Program-made: the position numbers and the translations under genes | Source of the DNA: Chloroflexota bacterium | GTDB lineage: Bacteria; Chloroflexota; UBA11872; VXOZ01 | Direction of reading: 5' to 3' | Assembly: GCA_012270555.1 (NCBI GenBank) | Contig: JAAXIC010000048.1 | Coordinates: 1 to 52,685, forward strand | Length of the DNA stretch: 52,685 bases | The notes under the pieces: generated by a model | Database searches by the model: none | What the model saw: only the letters and a program-made list of their open reading frames with translations | Told to the model about the DNA's origin: nothing | In this document: positions 43,296-51,765 of the stretch, in pieces | Layout of the letters: each line of letters opens with the position of its first letter | Numbering within the stretch: the first letter of the stretch is position 1

Positions 43296-45038
43296 ATGAT
43301 TGCGACGGTATTGGCGCATTGGCGCCGATACGCAAGGACAGTTGCATGGGAGTTCGAAGACTTGCTTGAGCATGATGTCTTAGTGGTAGGCGCCGGTCTC
43401 GCCGGCATGCAGGCAGCGTTGCACGCGGCCAAGCAAGGCGTTAGCGTTGCCATTCTCACGAAAGTGCATCCCGTGCGCAGCCACTCGAATGCCGCGCAAG
43501 GCGGTATCAATGCCGCCATGGAAGAGGACGATCCCTGGGAAGACCACGCCTACGACACGGTCAAGGGCAGCGACTACCTGGGCGACCAGGACGCCATCGA
43601 GGTGCTCTGCAGCGAGGCTCCGGAGACGATCATCGAACTCGAGCACATGGGCGTCATCTTCAATCGGGGCTCCCGCGGCCAGATTGACCTCCGCGCCTTT
43701 GGCGGCCAGGCGCGGAAGCGCACGTGCTACGTGGCGGACATTACCGGGCAGGTGATGCTCCACGTCATTTACGAGCAGCTTATGAAGGCGGGAACCCAGG
43801 TCTATGAAGAGTGGTTCGTGACTTCTCTAGTTCGCCAGAATGACGCCGTGTGCGGTGTCATAGCCATGGACTTGCGCAGTGGCGAGCTTCACCTCATCAA
43901 GGCGAAAGCCGTAATTCTGTGTACTGGCGGCTCCGGGCGCGTCTACGAGCCCAGCAGCAATGCCCTTATCTGTACCGGTGACGGCTACGCCCAAGCCTAT
44001 CGGGTGGGCGCGCCGCTCATGGATATGGAGATGGTGCAATACCACCCCACCACGCTGCCGGGCAACGGCGCGCTTATGACCGAAGGCGCGCGCGGCGAGG
44101 GCGCGTATCTCATCAACGCCAACGGCGAGCGCTTCATGGAGCGCTACGCACCGAACATGATGGAGCTTGCTTCCAGAGACGTGGTCTCTCGCGCCGAGCA
44201 GACCGAGATCAATGAGGGCAGGGACATCAACGGCTGTGTACTGTTGGACGTTCGCCATCTCGATCGCAATACGATCATGCAAAAGCTCAGCCAGATCCGT
44301 GAGCTCGGTCTTGAGTATGAAGGCATAGACATCATAGAAGAGCCCTGCCCCGTGCGGCCCGGCATGCATTACATGATGGGTGGGATCAAGACCGACATCG
44401 AAGGCGCCACGTTCGTCAAGGGCCTCTACTCCGCGGGCGAAGCGGCCTGTGTCTCGGTGCACGGCGGCAACCGTCTCGGCGCCAATTCGTTGCTCGATAC
44501 CCTTGTCTATGGCAAGCGAGCCGGCACGTCCGCGGTGCTCTACGCGGATGGCATCTCTTCTCCCGACATCCCGGATTCGCGTTTGCAGGAAGACCGGGAG
44601 CACATCAACGGCATTTTGTCTCGCAACAGCGAACAGGGCGAGCGCGCGGCAGCGCTCCGTCTCGCCATGGGGCAGACGATGCACCAGCACGTTGGCGTCT
44701 TTCGCGAGCAGTCCGGCTTGGAAAAGGCGCAGGACACTATCGCCACTCTCAAGGAGCGCTATCGGAATGTCAGCGTTGATGACAAAGGCAAAGTCTTCAA
44801 CACCGACGTGTTGTTCGCCCTGGAAGTAGGACTCATGCTCGACGTTGCCGAGGCAATCGTGGCGAGTGCGCTGTTCCGCACCGAGAGCAGGGGCGCCCAT
44901 TACCGCACCGACTTTCCCGAGCGCAATGACGATGACTGGCTCAAGCACACCTTGGTTTTCAGCGACGAAAGTGGACCGCGCCTCGAGACTCTGCCGGTTA
45001 CAATTACGCAGTGGCAACCCGCGAGGAGAACGTACTAG
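43296..45038 (+). CDS. sdhA: Succinate dehydrogenase/fumarate reductase flavoprotein subunit
   Basis: This 580-residue subunit oxidises succinate to fumarate with covalent FAD. The dinucleotide loop VVGAGLAGMQAAL, the flavinylated His in RSHSNAAQGG, HPTTLPGNG, TEGARGEGAYL and GGNRLGANSLLD are all present. The first 25 residues are extra to the family core and the ribosome binding site is weak, so the start is a little uncertain. sdhB follows after a 161-base gap containing a repeat. Confidence 0.95.
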   Translation: MIATVLAHWRRYARTVAWEFEDLLEHDVLVVGAGLAGMQAALHAAKQGVSVAILTKVHPVRSHSNAAQGGINAAMEEDDPWEDHAYDTVKGSDYLGDQDAIEVLCSEAPETIIELEHMGVIFNRGSRGQIDLRAFGGQARKRTCYVADITGQVMLHVIYEQLMKAGTQVYEEWFVTSLVRQNDAVCGVIAMDLRSGELHLIKAKAVILCTGGSGRVYEPSSNALICTGDGYAQAYRVGAPLMDMEMVQYHPTTLPGNGALMTEGARGEGAYLINANGERFMERYAPNMMELASRDVVSRAEQTEINEGRDINGCVLLDVRHLDRNTIMQKLSQIRELGLEYEGIDIIEEPCPVRPGMHYMMGGIKTDIEGATFVKGLYSAGEAACVSVHGGNRLGANSLLDTLVYGKRAGTSAVLYADGISSPDIPDSRLQEDREHINGILSRNSEQGERAAALRLAMGQTMHQHVGVFREQSGLEKAQDTIATLKERYRNVSVDDKGKVFNTDVLFALEVGLMLDVAEAIVASALFRTESRGAHYRTDFPERNDDDWLKHTLVFSDESGPRLETLPVTITQWQPARRTY

Positions 45039-45106
45039 TATCGTTTTCAGTTGGATTCCGCAGGTCAAGAAGCTCTGGATTTCGCTGATGAGACGTTTCG
45101 TCTTGT

Positions 45107-45165
45107 CCCCTCTCCCTGGGGAGAGGGCTAGAGCCTGCCCCGTACTCGATACGGGGGTGAGGGGG
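45107..45165. repeat. Composite repeat: family A copy 3 with family B inserted
   Basis: CCCTCTCCC (45108-45116) and GGGAGAGGG (45119-45127) form a stem with a 2-base loop. The tail CTAG... is then interrupted by the 25-base family B palindrome (45132-45156), after which GGTGAGGGGGA resumes. Copy 2 of family A has the tail unbroken, which shows that B entered A. Confidence 0.75.
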
Positions 45166-45199
45166 AACACCAGAGCAGGATTAGGTTGAAAGGTACTGG

Positions 45200-46165
45200 A
45201 TGCAATTCAAGCTCAACGTGCGGCGGTACGACCCGGAGGCGGAGAACCCGGCGCCCTACTGGCGCGAATATAACGTGGATGTGCCTGAAAACGCCACGGT
45301 CCTCGACTGCCTCATTCACATTCGCGAGTATATCGACGGTACGCTGGCCGTGCGCTGTTCGTGCCGGTCGGCAATCTGCGGCTCGTGCATGATGCGCGTT
45401 AACGGCCAAGCACGCCTGGCTTGCGCTACCAAAGCCAAAGACATGCAGGAAGCGGGTGAGGCCATTACCGTTGAGCCGGGCGGCAACATGCCGGTGCTCA
45501 AAGACCTGATCGTGGACATGGATGTCTTTTGGAGCAAGATCCGGCAGGTGAAACCCTGGCTGGAGCCGGTACAGCCGATCCCTGAGCGCGAATATCTGGT
45601 GCCCAATGAGACCATCCTTGACCTCACGGTAGCCATGAACTGCGTCATGTGCGGCGCGTGCGTTTCGGATTGCACCTCGCTGGAAGTGGATAAGAACTTC
45701 ATCGGCCCGGCGGCGCTCGCCAAGGCGTACCGCTTTGTGGATGACCCGCGCGACGAGGCCCGGCAAGAGCGGCTGGAAGAACTGAGCGACTACGGCGGTG
45801 TGTATGACTGCACCCACTGCTTCTTCTGTGTCGAGGTTTGTCCGAAAGACGTTGCGCCGCTGGAGCGTATCGTGGAGATTCGCGAGCGGGCGCAGGGCGC
45901 CGGAGTTGAGAATAATGCCGGCACACGCCATGCGAAGGCGTTTGAAGGGATCATTCGCGATAGCGGGATTCTGGACGAGCCGATGCTACTGCTGAAATCC
46001 ATTGGCATGAATCCGGTCGAACAGATGAAAAATGTGCCCGGCGGCGTGCGGCTGCTGCGCGCTGGCAAGCTGCCGTTGGCCTCCGGCCCCTTCCATCACA
46101 AGATACCGGGCCACGGCAACGTGAAACGCCTCTTTGAAAAAGTAGAAGCTGGCCAAGAAGCGTAG
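45200..46165 (+). CDS. sdhB: Succinate dehydrogenase/fumarate reductase iron-sulfur subunit (type-E form)
   Basis: This 321-residue subunit carries electrons from the flavin through three clusters. The [2Fe-2S] cysteines are C55, C60, C63 and C75. The [4Fe-4S] motif is C148/C151/C154/C158. The third site is C204/C207/C210/C214: the position that holds a non-cysteine in classical enzymes with a [3Fe-4S] cluster is C207 here, so a [4Fe-4S] cluster is likely, as in type-E complexes. About 70 residues extend the C terminus beyond usual length. The product of the next gene presumably replaces the membrane anchors. Confidence 0.95.
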   Translation: MQFKLNVRRYDPEAENPAPYWREYNVDVPENATVLDCLIHIREYIDGTLAVRCSCRSAICGSCMMRVNGQARLACATKAKDMQEAGEAITVEPGGNMPVLKDLIVDMDVFWSKIRQVKPWLEPVQPIPEREYLVPNETILDLTVAMNCVMCGACVSDCTSLEVDKNFIGPAALAKAYRFVDDPRDEARQERLEELSDYGGVYDCTHCFFCVEVCPKDVAPLERIVEIRERAQGAGVENNAGTRHAKAFEGIIRDSGILDEPMLLLKSIGMNPVEQMKNVPGGVRLLRAGKLPLASGPFHHKIPGHGNVKRLFEKVEAGQEA

Positions 46166-46227
46166 ACAGCGCACGGAGCGCCGGCGGCGCGAAGTCCGCC
46201 CTGCGCACAAGGAGTGAGGTCCCCACA

Positions 46228-47118
46228 GTGAAATATGCCTTCTTTCCCGGTTGTGTCTCGCGCGGGGCGTGCCCTGAGCTCATGCAGTCCCTTACCGCTG
46301 TAGCGGATCACATCGGTATGGAACTCGAACTCATGGAGACCGCGTCCTGCACTGGGGCGGGCGTCATCAGCGAGCGCAATCAGAAACTGGCCGATGCCCT
46401 GAACGCGCGCAATTTTGCTCTGGCCGAGCAGACCGGACTGCCGCTCATGAACATCTGCAGCACGTGCCAGGGCGTGATGAGCGGGGTCAATGAGCGGCTG
46501 AAGGCCCGTCCGGAATACCTGGCTGAGATCAATGAAATGCTCGCGGAAGAAGGTTTGTCGTATTCCGGCAAGGCCGACCCGCGCAACTTCATGTGGGTGC
46601 TGGTGGAAGACTTCGGTCTGGACAACTTACGCAAGCTGGTAAAGCGGCCTCTATCGGAACTGAATGTTGCTCCCTTCTACGGCTGCTACATCTCGCGTCC
46701 CACCGACGTGCTGGGATACCACGATTTCCCCCAGCGCGGGGTCTACCTGGAGATGATTATCGAGGCCTGCGGCGCAACGCCGGTGGACTACTCCGGCAAG
46801 AAGAAGTGCTGCGGGTTCCCAATCATCACGATGAATCGCGAAAACTCTCTTACGATGGCCGGCAATCACGTGGGTGAAGCCACCGAGAAGGGCGCCGACT
46901 TCATGGTCACGCCCTGCCCGCTCTGCCACTTGAACCTGGACGCGCAGCAGCCCGACGCCGCGAGAGTGGTAAAGACGCCGCTCAACCTGCCGATACTCCA
47001 CCTTTCCCAACTCATCGGCATGGCACTGGGCATCGACGACGCGGCACTCGGCCTCAACCGCCACGTCGTCTCCACCAATCCGGTGCGCGAACGCGTCCAT
47101 GCGTTGCCGCTGGCTTAG
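46228..47118 (+). CDS. CCG-domain subunit (HdrB/SdhE-like) of succinate dehydrogenase
   Basis: This 296-residue protein has two CCG-type cysteine motifs like heterodisulfide reductase subunit B. The second is complete (C153, C194-C195, C230-x-x-C233). The first has C9, S40-C41 and C77-x-x-C80, so one cysteine of the pair is serine. In type-E succinate dehydrogenases such a subunit binds the membrane and passes electrons to quinone, replacing SdhC and SdhD, which are absent here. It starts at GTG after AAGGAG. The name SdhE should not be confused with the FAD-assembly factor. Confidence 0.88.
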   Translation: MKYAFFPGCVSRGACPELMQSLTAVADHIGMELELMETASCTGAGVISERNQKLADALNARNFALAEQTGLPLMNICSTCQGVMSGVNERLKARPEYLAEINEMLAEEGLSYSGKADPRNFMWVLVEDFGLDNLRKLVKRPLSELNVAPFYGCYISRPTDVLGYHDFPQRGVYLEMIIEACGATPVDYSGKKKCCGFPIITMNRENSLTMAGNHVGEATEKGADFMVTPCPLCHLNLDAQQPDAARVVKTPLNLPILHLSQLIGMALGIDDAALGLNRHVVSTNPVRERVHALPLA

Positions 47119-47323
47119 GAATGCCGATCGCAGACGTGAATCTTCAATCTGTAAGTGCAAGTCTGCTTTGGCCCCCGCTGGGTACATGTTTGCCCGTGCC
47201 ACACGCGCGACGCTATGCGTTGTCAACTACCAACGCTTTCACCAAAACTGTGTTTGTACCCACTAGTCATCGCGAATCCTTGAGAAACTCTGTACGCAAA
47301 ATGAAATCGGAGGATGAAATCTC

Positions 47324-48250
47324 ATGCGTAAGAAAGTAACAATCGTCGGCGCGGGCCAAGTCGGCGGTTCGTGCGCCCGGCGCCTGGCGGAACGGGATTA
47401 TGCGGATATCGTACTCATCGACATCGTCGAGGGACTGCCGCAGGGTAAAGCGCTTGACATTCAGCAAGCCGCGCCCATCGTCAACTATGACTCCAAGATC
47501 ATCGGCACCAACGACTACGCCGACACCGCCGGGTCAGACCTTATCGTCATCACCAGCGGCAGCCCGCGCAAACCCGGTATGAGCCGCGACGACTTGCTGG
47601 CCGTGAACCAGAAGGTGATTACGGCAGTAACTAGCGAGATCGTCAAGCACTCGCCCGAGTGCACAATCGTGGTTGTTACCAATCCCGTCGACGCCATGAC
47701 GCAACTCGCCTGGAAGGTGAGCGGCTTTCCCACGAATCGTGTTGTGGGTCAGGGCGGCGTGCTCGATTCTGCGCGCTACCGGACGTTTCTGGCACAGGAA
47801 CTCGGCGTTTCCATGCGCGACATCACCGGATACGTACTCGGCGGCCACGGTGACCAGATGGTCCCCCTGCCACGCTACACCAGTGTCTCCGGTAAACCTA
47901 TCACAGATTTCATCACGCCCGATAGACTGGAAAAAATAATCCAACGCACGCGCGACGGCGGGGCTGAAATCGTAAACTTGCTCAAGCTCGGCAGCGCGTA
48001 CGAAGCGCCTGGGGCTGCGCTTGTGGAGATGATCGACGCCATTCTGCTCGACCAAAAGCGAGTCTTGCCCTGCGCAGCCTATTTGGAAGGCGAATACGGC
48101 ATCAGCGGCGTCTACGTGGGCGTACTCATCCAACTCGGCGCAGGCGGTGTGGAAAGCATCGTTGAACTTGATCTTACCGCCGGGGAAAGCGCCATGCTCA
48201 ATCAGTCTGCCGATGCCGTACGCGAGTTGGTGGACGTGATGGGGATATAG
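47324..48250 (+). CDS. mdh: Malate dehydrogenase (LDH-like type)
   Basis: This 308-residue NAD-dependent enzyme interconverts malate and oxaloacetate. It has the GAGQVGGSCA dinucleotide loop, the substrate-loop PRKPGMSRDDLL whose arginine favours malate over lactate, TNPVDAMTQ and the catalytic His in GGHGDQMVPL. A strong GGAGG site precedes the ATG. It ends the TCA cluster; fumarase, citrate synthase, aconitase and isocitrate dehydrogenase genes are not in the window. Confidence 0.96.
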   Translation: MRKKVTIVGAGQVGGSCARRLAERDYADIVLIDIVEGLPQGKALDIQQAAPIVNYDSKIIGTNDYADTAGSDLIVITSGSPRKPGMSRDDLLAVNQKVITAVTSEIVKHSPECTIVVVTNPVDAMTQLAWKVSGFPTNRVVGQGGVLDSARYRTFLAQELGVSMRDITGYVLGGHGDQMVPLPRYTSVSGKPITDFITPDRLEKIIQRTRDGGAEIVNLLKLGSAYEAPGAALVEMIDAILLDQKRVLPCAAYLEGEYGISGVYVGVLIQLGAGGVESIVELDLTAGESAMLNQSADAVRELVDVMGI

Positions 48251-48305
48251 GCGGCAGCGTTTGCGCCAAATCTCGCACTAAAGAATGCAACGCTGCGCTA
48301 TCTCC

Positions 48306-48332
48306 AGTAGCGCAGGTTTGCAACCTGCGCTC
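48306..48332. repeat. Short repeat family C, copy 2
   Basis: GCGCAGGTT (48310-48318) and AACCTGCGC (48322-48330) form a perfect 9-base stem. It shares the AGGTTTGCAACC core with the copy at 16231. Confidence 0.7.
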
Positions 48333-48480
48333 AACTGACGCGGAAGCGATACGCGCGGCGTCTTCTCTCAAATGCGACCGAGGAGGCAACCGTATCCAAT
48401 CTGGGCCAGATGGGTGTCACGGGACTAGCAGTCTAACAACATTGTAATGACGGGCAGGTGTCGGCGGCAGCGCAGGGAGA

Positions 48481-48510
48481 CTGCGCAGGTTTCAAACCTA
48501 CGCTACCGGT
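48481..48510. repeat. Short repeat family C, copy 3
   Basis: GCGCAGGTTT pairs with AAACCTACGC with one mismatch. The last 18 bases match, in reverse orientation, the start of copy 1. Copies 2 and 3 occupy the 280-base gap between mdh and the LCP gene, which otherwise holds no gene. Confidence 0.7.
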
Positions 48511-48530
48511 CAATACAATTATGTTGTACC

Positions 48531-49490
48531 CTAGGGTGATGCCGTTTGCGCAACCTGCGGCGCTTCCTCAGATAGCAAGCCAATTCGCTCGTGCAAGGCC
48601 GCTCGTATGCCAACAAGATCCGGTTCGAGGACGAACACCCCATCCACGTAGTGGGCGGTTACCAGACCGGACGCCTCATCGATAGCGTAAGAGCTGATGC
48701 TCTCAGCCTCCACGCTGCCGGCAACCCTGGCCAGGAGTACCAACGTCTGCAGCGAGATGTTGGTGTTCACCGCGTGGCGGAAGTCATTGTAGAGCGCGGG
48801 TATGCGGGGTAAGGTACGCGGCGTCAGCGCCTGCGCTTTGAGCGCGTGCATTACCTGTTGCTGACGGTACATGCGCCCAAAGTCGCCGTTAGGACTGGAC
48901 TTGCGCGTCCGCGCATACTTCAATGCGGTCTCGCCGTCGAGATGTTGCACACCGGCCTTGAGCACGAACGGTTCGTAGTTGATGCCGTCCGCTGCCGGGA
49001 ACTGCATGTCGTTAATGTCATTCGGCACATTGATGGTGACACCGCCAAGCGTATCGACAATGCGGGCAAAGCCGGAAAAGTTCACCACCGCATAGTAGGG
49101 AATCTCAACATCGAGCACATCCTCAAGTTTGGTGCGCGCAAGATTGGCGCCGCCATACGCATAGGCAGCGTTGATGCGCTGCGGCTGCGGCAGCCCGTCG
49201 AGACTCACGCGCAGGTCCCGCGGCACAGACGTCACCAGCACGCGCTTGTGGTCCACGTCGATGCTGAGTATGACAATGGCATCACTGCGCCCCGACAGCG
49301 TGTCCCACGAATCCACGCCAAGCAGCAGGATGTTCACTACCTGAGGGCTCTTCTCAGCACGCTCATCAATTGGGTCCACAGCCTGATCGGACTTGGGTAC
49401 ACTGGCTACTGTTGCGCACCCCACAAGCATGCCGGTGAGTAGGCAGAGGCTAAGCACTTTCAACCAGCGTGCCGTCCGTCTTCGCTTCAT
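48531..49490 (-). CDS. LCP-family cell-wall glycopolymer ligase (LytR-CpsA-Psr), lipoprotein
   Basis: This 319-residue protein has a lipoprotein signal (LCLLTGMLVGC, C25) and an LCP domain with DSWDTLSGRSDAIVIL, SVPRDLRVSL, INAAYAYGG, FARIVDTLGGV and YARTRKSS, including the arginines that bind the lipid diphosphate. LCP enzymes transfer glycopolymers from lipid carriers to the cell wall. A surface location is likely. Repeats lie just downstream and the enolase-superfamily gene is divergent. Confidence 0.94.
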   Translation of the reverse strand: MKRRRTARWLKVLSLCLLTGMLVGCATVASVPKSDQAVDPIDERAEKSPQVVNILLLGVDSWDTLSGRSDAIVILSIDVDHKRVLVTSVPRDLRVSLDGLPQPQRINAAYAYGGANLARTKLEDVLDVEIPYYAVVNFSGFARIVDTLGGVTINVPNDINDMQFPAADGINYEPFVLKAGVQHLDGETALKYARTRKSSPNGDFGRMYRQQQVMHALKAQALTPRTLPRIPALYNDFRHAVNTNISLQTLVLLARVAGSVEAESISSYAIDEASGLVTAHYVDGVFVLEPDLVGIRAALHERIGLLSEEAPQVAQTASP

Positions 49491-49806
49491 CCGCTGATTC
49501 TCCCTTACGCGCTCTGCCGGTGGGACGAGACACTCTCTCTATCATGACCCAAAAAATGAAGGATGTCTGAGAATCTACGTTCCGCACTCGAAACTTCGCT
49601 AATGCGTAAACGTGTGAGCAGCACCCGCCTGATCACAGGCCCGCGCAGACTACGCCATACCGATTCATCTCAGGCGCTAGGCAACCCTAGCACAAACGTA
49701 CCACGAGAGCCAGTCGATCTTTCTTCATTTTAGTGCCTACAAAGATGAAACTGCACTTGGCTCGGAGTATGATTGTGCTAAGTAAGAGGCCACTAGGATC
49801 TTTAGC
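49491..49806. other. Intergenic region between divergent genes
   Basis: This 316-base gap holds no gene I can support. A TTGGCT/TAAGTA pair with a 16-base spacer just ahead of the enolase-superfamily gene is a weak promoter candidate. Nothing else is recognised. Confidence 0.4.
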
Positions 49807-51258
49807 ATGACAGTCTCCATTCAGCACATCGACCTCAACGTTCTCAACATGAAGACCCGCATGCCGTTTCGCTACGGCATTGCCTCCCTCGAATCCGTGC
49901 CCCACCTCTTTTTGCGCGTTACGGCAGACGTGAGCGGCAAGACTGCCACAGGAGTCACTGCCGAGGGATTACCGCCCAAGTGGTTTACGAAGAATCCCGA
50001 TACGTCTTTCGCGGAAGACCTGGACGAAATGCTGGCCGTCATTCAGCAGGCCGTTTCGTTCGGTTTGAATGCGCCACCGGCCGCAAGTCCGTTCGACCTC
50101 TGGCTGGGTGTGCATGAACAACAGGAGGCATGGGCGGCAGGAACCGACTATCCGCCGCTGCTGTGGGGTTTTGGCGTGAGCATGGTAGAGCGGGCCCTAA
50201 TTGACGCCTTCTGCCGCGCCACCGGTGATTCATTCGAAGCGGCACTGCGCGCGAACACGCTTGGCATTCGGCTTGAAGCTCTGCATTCTGAACTTTCCGG
50301 TAAAGTGCCCGCCGAATTTCTGCCGGAACGTGCCAACCGTACGATGACTATCCGGCACACGGTCGGCCTGGCTGATCCGCTTACGGATAGCGATGTCCCG
50401 CCGGAAGAGCGCCTGAGTGACGGCTTGCCGCAGTCCTTGGAAGCCAGTGTGCAATTCTATGGACTAACCCACCTCAAGATCAAGCTATCGGGCGATACGT
50501 CCGCGGACATCGACCGGCTGCAGCGCATCGCACAAATCATGGAAGCGCATGCGCCGGCCAACTATGCCCATACCCTTGACGGCAACGAGTTCTACACGGA
50601 AGTCGGCCCGTTTCAGCGTTTTTGGGAGACGATCCAAGCCGAACCTACGCTTCGCTCTTTCTTGGGCCGAGCCCTGTTTGTGGAGCAGCCGCTCCATCGC
50701 GACGTGGCGCTAGGAGAATCTGTGCAGGCGGACCTCCGGCAGTGGGACGAGCGCCCTCCGCTAATAATCGATGAGTCCGATGGCGAGTTGAACAGCCTCG
50801 CCGCTGCGCTCGCTTGCGGCTATGCCGGCGGCAGTCACAAGAACTGCAAGGGCGTATTTCGCGGGATCGTGAACGCCTGTTTGCTGGCGCACTATCGGCA
50901 GCGCGATCCCTCTCAAGCCTTCATCTTGAGCAGCGAGGACCTCTGCAGTGTGGGGCCGGTAGCCATGATTCAAGACCTCACGGTGGCGGCGAACTTGGGC
51001 ATCGCACACGCGGAACGCAACGGCCATCACTACTTCGCGGGGCTCAGTATGTATCCCCAGCCCGTTCAAGCGCAGGTGCTGGCAAGCCACGGTTCCTTCT
51101 ATCGCCGTCACGAGGAGGGATACCCGGCGCTCGACGTGCGCCACGGGCGTGTGGACGTATCCAGCATTGTGGACGCCCCGTTCGGCTACGGCTTTGAGCT
51201 CGATACCACGCAATTCACGCCGCTGGACGAATGGGACGTCGCCTCCTTGGATGACTGA
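49807..51258 (+). CDS. Enolase-superfamily enzyme (MLE-like subgroup)
   Basis: This 483-residue protein is about 90 residues longer than usual but has the superfamily barrel. Catalytic-type features are K224-I-K226 (LKIKLSG), the metal ligands D258 (TLDGN), E293 (FVEQPL) and D322 (IIDESD), and lysines in SHKNCKG (K345, K348), the K-x-K plus K pattern of muconate-lactonising and dipeptide-epimerase relatives. The substrate is unknown. Its ATG follows AGGAT. Confidence 0.82.
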   Translation: MTVSIQHIDLNVLNMKTRMPFRYGIASLESVPHLFLRVTADVSGKTATGVTAEGLPPKWFTKNPDTSFAEDLDEMLAVIQQAVSFGLNAPPAASPFDLWLGVHEQQEAWAAGTDYPPLLWGFGVSMVERALIDAFCRATGDSFEAALRANTLGIRLEALHSELSGKVPAEFLPERANRTMTIRHTVGLADPLTDSDVPPEERLSDGLPQSLEASVQFYGLTHLKIKLSGDTSADIDRLQRIAQIMEAHAPANYAHTLDGNEFYTEVGPFQRFWETIQAEPTLRSFLGRALFVEQPLHRDVALGESVQADLRQWDERPPLIIDESDGELNSLAAALACGYAGGSHKNCKGVFRGIVNACLLAHYRQRDPSQAFILSSEDLCSVGPVAMIQDLTVAANLGIAHAERNGHHYFAGLSMYPQPVQAQVLASHGSFYRRHEEGYPALDVRHGRVDVSSIVDAPFGYGFELDTTQFTPLDEWDVASLDD

Positions 51259-51288
51259 GCCGCGGTTGCCAAGTGCCGGTACCCTCTA

Positions 51289-51711
51289 CTAGCCGCCTTC
51301 CTGGGCGAAGACGAGGATGTGGCCGTTGCAGTCTTCGATCTCAAACTCACGCAGTCCCCACGGTTGCTTGACGGGGCCGTCCATGAATGCCGGCCGGATT
51401 GCGACACCCCTCTGCCGGTATTCTGTGTACAGTTCGGCAATATTGACACAATGGATATAGGTGTAGCCCGCATTGGTCGGCTCAGTGCCGTGGCGACGGC
51501 GATAGCCGGTGAAGCGCATGCGCTGCGGGCTCTTGCCGCCCTCGCCGCCTATTGACACCCGCGCGTGACCTCCCCGCGCCATGTCGACAAAGTCCAATGT
51601 GAAACCCAGTACATCGCGGTACCAGGCCGCCGTGGCCGGAACGTCCGCCACTTCCAATACCGGCTGCAGGCCGTAGAAGCCATATTTCTCAGGACAGATT
51701 GGGGCATTCAT
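51289..51711 (-). CDS. VOC-family (glyoxalase/bleomycin-resistance-fold) protein
   Basis: This 140-residue protein has the two beta-alpha-beta-beta-beta modules of the VOC fold, with LEVADVPATAAWYRDVLGF at the start and PWGLREFEIEDCNGHILVF at the end. The late E and N-G-H pattern fits a metal or substrate site. Members range from lyases to antibiotic-binding proteins, so no function is assigned. Confidence 0.88.
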   Translation of the reverse strand: MNAPICPEKYGFYGLQPVLEVADVPATAAWYRDVLGFTLDFVDMARGGHARVSIGGEGGKSPQRMRFTGYRRRHGTEPTNAGYTYIHCVNIAELYTEYRQRGVAIRPAFMDGPVKQPWGLREFEIEDCNGHILVFAQEGG

Positions 51712-51765
51712 CGTACCTCCTCAGGTAAGTGTGATCTCTAACCTTCAATCGCTCGAATGGATTTT

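Noticed and set aside
49687-49905. A 72-residue minus-strand reading frame crossing the start of the enolase-superfamily gene
   Set aside because: It overlaps a strong gene in antisense and lacks a ribosome binding site.
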